Assembly: GCA_030538275.1 (NCBI GenBank)
Contig: JAUNUH010000001.1
Location: 1-64,000 of the forward strand
Source of the DNA: Flavobacteriaceae bacterium
GTDB lineage: Bacteria; Bacteroidota; Bacteroidia; Flavobacteriales; Weeksellaceae
DNA: 64,000 bases
Reading direction: 5' to 3'
Both the position numbers and the translations under genes were made by a program. The notes below the pieces were generated by a model. It was not told where the DNA came from, did no database searches, and saw nothing but the letters and a program-made list of their open reading frames with translations. This document shows, piece by piece, positions 9,577 to 17,539 of this stretch (the stretch's first letter is position 1; the number at the start of each line of letters is the position of its first letter).

Positions 9577-12015
9577 GTGAGGTGGGTTTGGGTTATTTTA
9601 TTTTCTCTGCTGTCGGTAATGGGTTACGGTCAGCAGATTTTGCGTATTTTTGATAAAACGACCGAAATTCCATTATCTGAAGTTGATTTGAAAGATGCGG
9701 ATGATAATTCTCTGGGAATAAGTGATAAAAATGGCTATGTCTCTGTTTTTGAAGGGATAAGAGAGATTTACATTGACCATCCGGGTTATCCGCCACAATA
9801 TTTCAGTTTGCCGGTTTTGGATAATATCATTTATCTAGAGCAGGAATTGGTGAGTTTGCGCAGGCTCGAAATTATGGCCAATGACAAAAACGCCTTGAAT
9901 TTAGTAAAAAAAGTTATTGATAATCAATCAATTAATAGTCCGAAGTCTTTGGCTAATTATTCCATTAAAAGTTATACTAAATTTTGGGCGGATGCCGAGG
10001 CAGATTCAATAGCCTATATTTCCAACCCAAAAACCAAGTCAGATTCAGCTCAAAACAGATCCAAAAAATTGTTGCAGAACAGCATGTTGTTTTTGAGTGA
10101 AAGGGCGATATCGCATTATTTTGACCGTAAAAGTGGCGAGAAAAATATTGTCGAAGCTGCCAAAGTGTCTGGTATTCGCACACCCATGTACGAGTTTGTT
10201 GCTATGCAGCCTATTTCGGTGGAATTTAATCAAAAAGAATTTGATTTTTTCTTTAGAAAATTTCCAAATCCTTTTTCGCGTCAAGGAATGAAGTCATATA
10301 ATTTCATTGTTACTGACACGTTGGAAAGGGATAATCGAAAATGGATTGAATTGAATTTTAATTCAAAGAAAGAAGAAAAACGAGTTTTACGTGGAACCGC
10401 TTGGATTGATGCTTCAAGTTTTGCTTTGTCTCGTTTTTATGCAGAAAATGTAACATCATCAGGATCTGATACCTATATCGAAGTGGTTTATAAACCAATG
10501 CATGGAGTTTGGGTGCCTGATTATCAAATATTTAAACTAGAAGGAGATAATGTAAATACGGCTTATTATCGTGATAGTATTGGAGCAGATGGGGTGAAAA
10601 CTCAGATCAAAGTGAATAAAAAAACGAGATCTCGAACGATTGTCAATACGTCGTTTTCAGATTTTCAAACGCCAGTAAACATAGACCCCAAAATTCTAAA
10701 AGGCTTGGATACAGAGGTTCCGCGCAAGGCATTTACCGATTTTGAGAATCGAATTCAGGAATTCAGAAATGAAGAGTTACAAGTCAGAGAATTAACTACT
10801 TATATCAAGATTGATAGTATTGGTGAAGCCAGTAAAATAGATAGATATGTAAAATTGTTCAGAGTTATTTCACAAGAAGGATGGTTGAATTTGGGCCACA
10901 TAGATTGGGATTTGAAAGAATTATACAGTGGAAATGCCTACGAAGATTTCAGGTTTGGTGTTGCTTTACGAACGAGTCAACAATTTCATCCCAGGTTGAG
11001 TATTAACTCGAGGTTGTATTATGGCACAATGGACAAGAAATTTAAATATGGAATTGGAGCCGAATATCTTTTGAATTCGACTCAAATGGGGAAAGTTTTT
11101 GTAGATTATTCGGATGATATTTCTCCGATGGGGCGATTTAGAAATCCGATTTACACCTTTGGTGAAGCCTATACTTGGTTGGCAGAGCAAGCTTCGAATC
11201 CTTATTTTGTTGATGAGCAAAGAATTACGATAGGATATGAGCAAGATTTATTGAAGAAAACGACTTTTCGTTTAAGTGCATATCAAACACCACAAACACC
11301 ACTTTTTGAATATCATTTTGGACAAGATGAAATGGGTGCGACTTATGAATTGACGGGTCTTCAATTGGCGTTTCGTTATGCGCCCAAGGAGGAGTCTGTG
11401 AGTTCGCCATTAGGAAAATTTAGGATCAAGAGAGATTTACCCATTTATAAATTACTTATAGATCAAGGATTGAGTGGATTTGGTGGTAATCAGGAATTTA
11501 CGAGATTGGATTTTTCGGCTAATTTTTCCTGGAGTATTTTTTCTGAACCTACCTATTTGAATTTGCGTGCCGGAAAAGTTTTTGGTGAGGTTCCATTATG
11601 GAATTATTTTGATGGTGGTGGTAAATCCCGTGATAAATCTGGTTTTTGGCAACGAGTTCGTTTTGGCGGAACGCAAATTTTTGAAACTATGATTCCAGGT
11701 GAATTTATTTCGGATCAATATGCTTTTTTGAGTTTGAAGCAAAAGTTTTGGAGCATACGAGCAAGCAAGGATTTTAGGATTCCGCTCACGGCTGTATATA
11801 AAATCGGCTTAGGTGATTTTTCGCATCCTGAACTTCATTCGGGTTTAAATTTCAAAACGATGAATCAACCATATCAAGAAGCTGGAATCGAGATAGATAA
11901 CATATTTCTCAGGTTTTTTGGAATAGGAATTTATTATAGAATGGGAGCTTATCAATTAGAAGAATTTGACCGTAATATTGCAGTAAAAGTGCTGTTTAAT
12001 TTTACAAATTTTTAA
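9577..12015 (+). CDS. DUF5686/carboxypeptidase-regulatory-like outer-membrane protein
   Basis: The protein has 812 residues and an N-terminal signal peptide (RWVWVILFSLLSVMGYGQ). A short carboxypeptidase-regulatory-like beta-sandwich follows at roughly residues 20-75 (TTEIPLSEVDLKDADDNSLG), and then a long region rich in alternating beta-strand pattern. It ends in VLFNFTNF, the aromatic C-terminus usual for outer-membrane barrels. The closest family I recognise is the Bacteroidota DUF5686 group, whose substrate is not known to me. The GTG at 9577 is chosen because an in-frame stop lies at 9562 and the next ATG (9619) would remove the signal peptide. The next gene, an RND exporter, begins only 3 bases later, so the pair probably acts together in the envelope. 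Confidence 0.8.
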   Translation: MRWVWVILFSLLSVMGYGQQILRIFDKTTEIPLSEVDLKDADDNSLGISDKNGYVSVFEGIREIYIDHPGYPPQYFSLPVLDNIIYLEQELVSLRRLEIMANDKNALNLVKKVIDNQSINSPKSLANYSIKSYTKFWADAEADSIAYISNPKTKSDSAQNRSKKLLQNSMLFLSERAISHYFDRKSGEKNIVEAAKVSGIRTPMYEFVAMQPISVEFNQKEFDFFFRKFPNPFSRQGMKSYNFIVTDTLERDNRKWIELNFNSKKEEKRVLRGTAWIDASSFALSRFYAENVTSSGSDTYIEVVYKPMHGVWVPDYQIFKLEGDNVNTAYYRDSIGADGVKTQIKVNKKTRSRTIVNTSFSDFQTPVNIDPKILKGLDTEVPRKAFTDFENRIQEFRNEELQVRELTTYIKIDSIGEASKIDRYVKLFRVISQEGWLNLGHIDWDLKELYSGNAYEDFRFGVALRTSQQFHPRLSINSRLYYGTMDKKFKYGIGAEYLLNSTQMGKVFVDYSDDISPMGRFRNPIYTFGEAYTWLAEQASNPYFVDEQRITIGYEQDLLKKTTFRLSAYQTPQTPLFEYHFGQDEMGATYELTGLQLAFRYAPKEESVSSPLGKFRIKRDLPIYKLLIDQGLSGFGGNQEFTRLDFSANFSWSIFSEPTYLNLRAGKVFGEVPLWNYFDGGGKSRDKSGFWQRVRFGGTQIFETMIPGEFISDQYAFLSLKQKFWSIRASKDFRIPLTAVYKIGLGDFSHPELHSGLNFKTMNQPYQEAGIEIDNIFLRFFGIGIYYRMGAYQLEEFDRNIAVKVLFNFTNF

Positions 12016-12018
12016 ATT

Positions 12019-14403
12019 ATGTGGAGAAAGATTGCGACATTGATTTTAAGAAACCGGGTTAGAATAATGATTGGCCTTATTGCTTTTATGGCATGTATGG
12101 TAACTTGTATTCTAGTTTTGGGTGTGAAATTTACGACCAGCAATGCACAATTGATGCCTTATGACGATCCTGTGATGCAGAATTTCAGGGATTTTCAGAA
12201 AACTTTTGGCAATGAGGCCAATATCATTACCATAGGATATAAGGATGATGCCATGGCAGTATCGGAAAATTACCAAAGATTTAATGCAATGACGCAGGAA
12301 ATACTTGATATTCCGGGTATTACGGGCATTTTTTCTATGTCAGATGCAGTTAAGCTCACCAAAGATTCGGTGAAAGGTGGTTTTAAACCCGAAAAAATTA
12401 CTTCAGAAACTGAAAAAACGAATTGGAATCTAGTAAGGCAAAAAATCATGAGCTTCCCGTTTTATGAGTCTTTAATGTATAATAAAGACAATAAAGCTAC
12501 CCAAGTGATTGTGTATATGGACCCCGAAATTGTGGATTCAAAACAGCGAATCAGTGATGTGTTACGCATCAATAAAATGGTCGATACATTTGAAAAAGAA
12601 ACGGGAATTCGGCTGTATTTATCGGGTATGCCCGTCATTAGAACCATGAATACCGAAATGGTGAAATCAGAAACTGCCATTTTTATTTTTGCATCTCTTT
12701 TTGCCACCTGTCTTATTTTTTATCTTTTCTTCAGATCATTCAGAGCCACAGCTGTCGCCGTTTCTATAGTGAGCAGTGCGGTAATTACTTGTTTTGCCAC
12801 AATGGCTATTTTGGGATATGAAATTACTTTACTCACCGCTTTGGTTCCGCCTTTGCTTATCGTAATTGGAATTCCTAATTGTGTTTATTTACTCAACAAA
12901 TACCAATCAGAATTCAATAAACACCGCAACAAGATCAAAGCTTTGCAACGAATGATAATTCACGTGGGAAATCCCTCCATGCTCACCAATCTCACGACCG
13001 CTTTTGGATTTTTGACTTTTATCTTTACCAATAGTTCTACTTTGAGAGAATTTGGACTCGTGGCTTCCATCAATATTATTGGAATTTTTATTTTTTCAAT
13101 TTTAATCATCCCAACGGCTTATAGCTTTTTTCCTGAACCAAAGGACAGGCATTTGCAACACCACAAGTTCAACTGGACCAACCGTATTTTGGGATGGATG
13201 GAAAATCTTGTTATCAATCACAGACCCAAAGTTTATCAATGTGTTGCCGGAGTAGTTGTGGTAGCGTTGATAGGCATTATACAAATAAAAACCAGTGGAA
13301 ATATGCTGGATGATATGTCCAAAAAAGCACGTTTCTATAATGATATTTCATTTTTTGATAATGAATTCGGTGGAATTTTACCGCTCGAAATTTCCATTGA
13401 TACCAAAAGAGCCAATGCCGTAACCTCTATCAACGTACTCAACAAAATGGATGAAATCAATCATTTTATAGATTCTTTGGATGTTTCTTCCAAAACCTTA
13501 TCCGTTACGGAACTCGTGAAATTTGCCAAACAGGCATATTATAACAATGATTCGGCTTTTTATAATTTACCCACCAGCCAAGAAAGAGCATTCATTCTCA
13601 ACGAAGTACGGAATACACAAGGAGATAATAATTTGATAGGAAATTATGTAGATAATACAGGTAGCAAGGCCAGAATGACGACCATGCTGCAAAATTTGGA
13701 TAGTGATAAACTGAGTGATGTCATAGAAAAAATTCAATCCAAACTCGTCCAAGTTTTTCCTCAGGAACAGTTTGATACCTATGTGACGGGAGTTGCCTAT
13801 GTTTTTATGAAAGGTACCGATTTTCTCACCAAAAATTTAATCATTTCTTTAAGTTTGGCCATTTTACTCATTGCCATATTGATGGCGATAATGTTCAGAG
13901 CGCCGCAAATGATTTTTATCGCTTTGATTCCCAATATATTACCACTTATTGCAACGGCAGGTCTTATGGGATATATGAATATTCCTATCAAGCCTTCAAC
14001 CATTCTGGTGTTCAGCATAGCCTTTGGTATTGCTGTAGATGATACTATACATTTTTTGGCCAAATACCGTCAAGATTTAATCTTTTTCAAAGGAAATATT
14101 CGTAAATCTGTCGAATTGGCAATGGACGAAGTTGGAAATAGTATGTTCTATACCTCAGTGGTATTATTTGCTGGATTTTCGGTATTTCTTTTTTCAGGCT
14201 TTATAGGCATTGTTGCATTGGGAGGCTTGGTAACTTTTACCTTGATTATAGCGATGTTCAGCAATTTAATTTTATTACCATCCTTGTTAATGACTTATGA
14301 AAAACTCAGTTCAAAAGACTTTACCGAGCCAGATATTGATTTTTTCGAAGAAGATGATTTGAAAGATGATATTAAAGATTTAGATATTAATGATTTGAAT
14401 TAA
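12019..14403 (+). CDS. RND/MMPL family exporter
   Basis: A 794-residue polytopic inner-membrane protein with the duplicated RND plan: one N-terminal helix, a periplasmic domain, six helices (about residues 210-420), a second periplasmic domain, then six more helices. The second helix bundle has the motif FGIAVDDTIHFLAKYR, a proton-relay-type Asp pair of the family. The tail is acidic (DFFEEDDLKDDIKDLDIND). It resembles the HAE3/MMPL-type exporters that move hydrophobic molecules or lipids, but the substrate cannot be read from sequence. It starts 3 bases after the DUF5686-like gene, consistent with one transcript. Confidence 0.9.
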   Translation: MWRKIATLILRNRVRIMIGLIAFMACMVTCILVLGVKFTTSNAQLMPYDDPVMQNFRDFQKTFGNEANIITIGYKDDAMAVSENYQRFNAMTQEILDIPGITGIFSMSDAVKLTKDSVKGGFKPEKITSETEKTNWNLVRQKIMSFPFYESLMYNKDNKATQVIVYMDPEIVDSKQRISDVLRINKMVDTFEKETGIRLYLSGMPVIRTMNTEMVKSETAIFIFASLFATCLIFYLFFRSFRATAVAVSIVSSAVITCFATMAILGYEITLLTALVPPLLIVIGIPNCVYLLNKYQSEFNKHRNKIKALQRMIIHVGNPSMLTNLTTAFGFLTFIFTNSSTLREFGLVASINIIGIFIFSILIIPTAYSFFPEPKDRHLQHHKFNWTNRILGWMENLVINHRPKVYQCVAGVVVVALIGIIQIKTSGNMLDDMSKKARFYNDISFFDNEFGGILPLEISIDTKRANAVTSINVLNKMDEINHFIDSLDVSSKTLSVTELVKFAKQAYYNNDSAFYNLPTSQERAFILNEVRNTQGDNNLIGNYVDNTGSKARMTTMLQNLDSDKLSDVIEKIQSKLVQVFPQEQFDTYVTGVAYVFMKGTDFLTKNLIISLSLAILLIAILMAIMFRAPQMIFIALIPNILPLIATAGLMGYMNIPIKPSTILVFSIAFGIAVDDTIHFLAKYRQDLIFFKGNIRKSVELAMDEVGNSMFYTSVVLFAGFSVFLFSGFIGIVALGGLVTFTLIIAMFSNLILLPSLLMTYEKLSSKDFTEPDIDFFEEDDLKDDIKDLDINDLN

Positions 14404-14503
14404 ATACATTTTCATTTGAATCCTAAAATAGTTGGCTATAATTTTAATTGTATGATTAATTTGACTTAAATACGATTTTAATTTATTTTTTAGCATTTTC
14501 ATG

Positions 14504-14534
14504 TTGTGGACATGGTTTGATAATGTTAAATTTG
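14504..14534 (+). promoter_or_regulatory. gcdH promoter
   Basis: TTG (14504-14506) and TAAATTTG (14527-14534) are separated by 20 bases, a full match to the flavobacterial -33/-7 pattern. The leader to the ATG is about 50-58 bases. Confidence 0.75.
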
Positions 14535-14592
14535 AACGCAAATTCAAAAACAACAATATCTGCCTGTTTTGAGGTAGAAATTAAAAACTTTT

Positions 14593-15762
14593 ATGATGCA
14601 TATCAATACAGATTATTTTCAAATTGACGATTTATTGACAGAGGAGCACAAATTGGTCAGACAATCCGTTCGCGATTTTGTGAATCAAGAAATCAAACCC
14701 GTTATAGATCAGCATGCGCATGAGCATACAGACATTCCTGGGTTGATGCAAAAATTAGGTGCTATAGGCGCATTAGGGCCATATATTCCAGAAAAATATG
14801 GTGGGGCAGGGCTAGACCAAATTTCTTATGGGCTCATTATGCAGGAATTAGAAGCTGGCGATTCTGCCGTGCGTTCCTCTGCTTCTGTACAATCTTCTCT
14901 TGTCATGTTTCCCATTCATCAATACGCCTCTGAAGAGCAAAAAATGAAATGGCTTCCCAAGCTTGCAAGCGGCGAACTTATCGGTTGTTTCGGGCTCACA
15001 GAACCGAATCATGGTTCCAATCCTGCAGGAATGGAAACCAAATTTGTAGATAAAGGCGATCATGTTGTTCTCAACGGTGCCAAAATGTGGATCACCAATT
15101 CACCGATTGCAGATATAGCCGTAGTTTGGGCCAAAGACGAAGCTGGCGATGTGCGCGGAATGGTTGTGGAACGTGGAATGGAAGGTTTTTCTGCACCAGA
15201 AACGCATAACAAATGGTCGTTACGAGCCTCTAAAACGGGTGAGCTGGTATTTGAAAATGTAAAAGTTCCCAAAGAAAATATTTTCCCCAATATAAAAGGA
15301 CTCAAAGGACCATTATCCTGCCTCAATTCTGCAAGATATGGAATCTCATGGGGCGTAATTGGCGCAGCTATAGATTGTTACGAAACTGCTGTGAAATATT
15401 CGCTAGAAAGAACCCAATTTGGGAAACCCATTGGTGCATTTCAATTACAACAGAAAAAATTAGCCGAATTCCTCACCGAAATTACCAAAGCACAATTACT
15501 ATGCTGGAGATTGGGAACCCTCAAAAATGAGGATAAAGCCAGCCCACAACAAATTTCTATGGCCAAAAGAAATAATGTGAAAATGGCTATCGATATCGCC
15601 CGCGAAAGCCGACAAATACTAGGAGGAATGGGAATTGTAGGCGATTATCCTATGATGCGACACGCCGCAAACCTAGAATCCGTAATTACCTACGAAGGTA
15701 CCCACGATGTTCATCTATTAATTACCGGAATGGATATTACCGGCATCAATGCATTTGGTTAA
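14593..15762 (+). CDS. gcdH: Glutaryl-CoA dehydrogenase (acyl-CoA dehydrogenase family)
   Basis: This 389-residue flavoenzyme would oxidise and decarboxylate glutaryl-CoA to crotonyl-CoA in lysine/tryptophan breakdown. The acyl-CoA dehydrogenase segments are clear (GCFGLTEPNHGSNP, KMWITNSPIADIAVVWAK). The C-terminal YEGTHDVHLLITGMDITGIN motif is the form typical of glutaryl-CoA dehydrogenases; its Glu (about residue 368) is the expected catalytic base. Two adjacent ATG codons are possible starts (14593 and 14596). The gene has its own promoter and a terminator at 15779-15811. An E2 subunit gene follows, which may place it in a 2-oxo acid or amino acid breakdown context, but no E1 or E3 is nearby. 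Confidence 0.88.
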   Translation: MMHINTDYFQIDDLLTEEHKLVRQSVRDFVNQEIKPVIDQHAHEHTDIPGLMQKLGAIGALGPYIPEKYGGAGLDQISYGLIMQELEAGDSAVRSSASVQSSLVMFPIHQYASEEQKMKWLPKLASGELIGCFGLTEPNHGSNPAGMETKFVDKGDHVVLNGAKMWITNSPIADIAVVWAKDEAGDVRGMVVERGMEGFSAPETHNKWSLRASKTGELVFENVKVPKENIFPNIKGLKGPLSCLNSARYGISWGVIGAAIDCYETAVKYSLERTQFGKPIGAFQLQQKKLAEFLTEITKAQLLCWRLGTLKNEDKASPQQISMAKRNNVKMAIDIARESRQILGGMGIVGDYPMMRHAANLESVITYEGTHDVHLLITGMDITGINAFG

Positions 15763-15778
15763 ATAATAAAAGTTGCAA

Positions 15779-15811
15779 AGCAGAAATTGGCCTAAATTTC
15801 TGCTTTTTTTT
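15779..15811 (+). terminator. Intrinsic terminator after gcdH
   Basis: A 10-bp stem, AGCAGAAATT (15779-15788) with AATTTCTGCT (15795-15804), has a 6-base loop and eight T. It ends 8 bases before the E2 start codon. Confidence 0.88.
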
Positions 15812-15819
15812 AATAAATT

Positions 15820-17073
15820 ATGTCTAAAACAGTCCAAATTCCAATACTTTTACCCAAAATGGGAGAAAGTGTTTCAGAAGCCACAATTATCGAATGGTTC
15901 AAAAAACCCGGTGATAAAATAGAGCGAGACGAGCTTTTTGTACTTATTGGAACCGACAAAGTAGAAAGTGAATTGCCCAGTGAATTCGAAGGTATTTTAA
16001 CCGAAATTCTAATTCCCGAAAAAGGCGAAGTAGAAGTTGGAAAACCAATTTGTATCATAGAAGTAGATGAAAATCAAGTTTCTAAAACGCAATTACAACA
16101 ACAACAATCGGTACAGAAAGAAACGCAAACACAAGAATCTGTGAAAATTAATTCCTACAAAGGAAGTAAGAAATTTCTTTCTCCAGTTGTTCGCAAAATC
16201 GCTACAGATGCTGGATTGGAACTTTCAGATTTAGAAAATATTCAAGGTACTGGAGAAAGCGGTAGAATCAGTAAAAAAGATATTTTAAAGTATCTCAACA
16301 AAGACAAAGTTGTATCAACAGCCCAATTCACACCAGAAAAATTAAACCTAAAAATAGACAAAGACGATAAAGTGAGTTCGCTCACCCGAATGCAAAAACT
16401 ACTTGCAGCTCATTTGCAGCAGTCTTTCAACGAAATTCCGCATGTAACCACCTTTGCCGAGGCAGACGTAACCGAAATTGTGGCACATCGCGAAGCCCAA
16501 AAAGATAGCTTTTTTCAAAAATTCAACACCAAAATCACCTATACGCACTATTTTCAATTTGCTATCATAAGCGCGCTCAAAGAATTTCCCCTGCTCAATG
16601 CCTGGATGAATGTAGATGAAATCATCGAAAAAACTGACATCAACCTTGGATTTGCAGCAGCGCTGGCCAACGGAGATTTGATTGTACCCAATGTCAAATC
16701 AGCTCAGCAAATGACATTTAATCAATGGGTTACAGCGGTGAATGATATGGCACAAAAAGCCAAAACAGGTAAATTATCCAGCGACGATGTACAGCACACC
16801 ACATTTAGCGTGAGCAATACCGGGATGTTTGGCTCCTTGGCAGGCACGCCCATTATCAGCAAACCACAAGTGGCCATAGTTGCGCTGGGCGAAATCAATT
16901 CTGCACCTGGAGTCGTGCAAGTTGATGGTATAGAGCAAGTTGCAGTTCGCAAAAAAATGATGCTTTCTATATCCTATGACCATCGCGTCATCAACGGCTC
17001 CTACGCCAGCCTGTTTTTACGGCGTACCAAAGAAATTTTACAGGAATTTGAACATTGGACTCAAGAAGTTTAG
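15820..17073 (+). CDS. 2-oxo acid dehydrogenase E2 (dihydrolipoamide acyltransferase)
   Basis: This 417-residue, three-part E2 has an N-terminal lipoyl domain (residues 5-78, with lipoyl Lys47 in GTDKVES). A peripheral-subunit-binding domain follows at about 120-156 (SPVVRKIATDAGLEL, GTGESGRISKKDIL), then a C-terminal catalytic domain. It transfers acyl groups from lipoyl-lysine to CoA. The sequence looks like the branched-chain or 2-oxoglutarate type; which one cannot be settled here. The active-site motif reads HRVING (His388, Asn392) where most family members have HxxxDG, so the Asp is replaced by Asn. The start codon sits 8 bases after the gcdH terminator, leaving no room for a separate promoter. 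Confidence 0.9.
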   Translation: MSKTVQIPILLPKMGESVSEATIIEWFKKPGDKIERDELFVLIGTDKVESELPSEFEGILTEILIPEKGEVEVGKPICIIEVDENQVSKTQLQQQQSVQKETQTQESVKINSYKGSKKFLSPVVRKIATDAGLELSDLENIQGTGESGRISKKDILKYLNKDKVVSTAQFTPEKLNLKIDKDDKVSSLTRMQKLLAAHLQQSFNEIPHVTTFAEADVTEIVAHREAQKDSFFQKFNTKITYTHYFQFAIISALKEFPLLNAWMNVDEIIEKTDINLGFAAALANGDLIVPNVKSAQQMTFNQWVTAVNDMAQKAKTGKLSSDDVQHTTFSVSNTGMFGSLAGTPIISKPQVAIVALGEINSAPGVVQVDGIEQVAVRKKMMLSISYDHRVINGSYASLFLRRTKEILQEFEHWTQEV

Positions 17074-17119
17074 TGCTCTCAATATCAGGTTACTAGAAGT
17101 ATTTAATTTTTTTTTAGGG

Positions 17120-17265
17120 CGACTTTTCCCGCTTTTCATTACAATCTTTCTACCAAAAATGCACAAAAAAAGACCATAGCAGATATTCCATTCTTACATA
17201 TCTGCTATGGCCATTTTTGTACGTATTTTTGGTAAAAAGGATTTCCATTACAATCGGGGTCGCGA
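17120..17265 (-). repeat. Structured intergenic element, copy B (best copy)
   Basis: Read on the minus strand, the left box is GATTGTAATGGAAATCC (17255-17239) and the right box is GATTGTAATGAAAAGCGGG (17146-17128). They are near-identical direct repeats. Between them lies a very long hairpin: 13 bp perfect (17174-17186 with 17198-17210), extended by about 20 more mostly paired bases on each arm to TACCAAAAAT (17151-17160) and its complement near 17224-17234. Confidence 0.8.
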
Positions 17266-17487
17266 TTCCTCCCAAAATCAAAGCTGCCCAAGATCGATTT
17301 CGGAATTAAAATTTGGTGAGTTTTAAATTTTGAATCAATTTAGATTTGGTTTGATTTAAGCTGAATAATTCATTTTAATAAGATTTTTAATACTAATTAT
17401 AATCAAATATAAAAAAGTCTTAATTTTAAATGAATTTTTGCAAAATTCCACTTCTATTTCAAAAAAAGGTCTGAATATATTGAAATC

Positions 17488-17518
17488 AAAAAGCCCGAAA
17501 TGCATTTTCGAGCTTTTT
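17488..17518 (-). terminator. Terminator of the TonB receptor gene
   Basis: AAAAAGCCCGAAA (17488-17500) pairs imperfectly with TTTTCGAGCTTTTT (17505-17518). On the minus strand it ends in five T, 22 bases after the receptor stop codon. Confidence 0.75.
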
Positions 17519-17539
17519 AAAAATATGAAAATCAATTTA

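Larger units (their letters stand above)
17074..17539. other. Long convergent intergenic region
   Basis: About 465 bases between the E2 gene and the minus-strand TonB receptor gene. It contains structured element copy B (17120-17265, minus orientation) and the TonB gene terminator (17488-17518). The AT-rich stretch at 17290-17480 shows nothing I can name. Confidence 0.7.
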
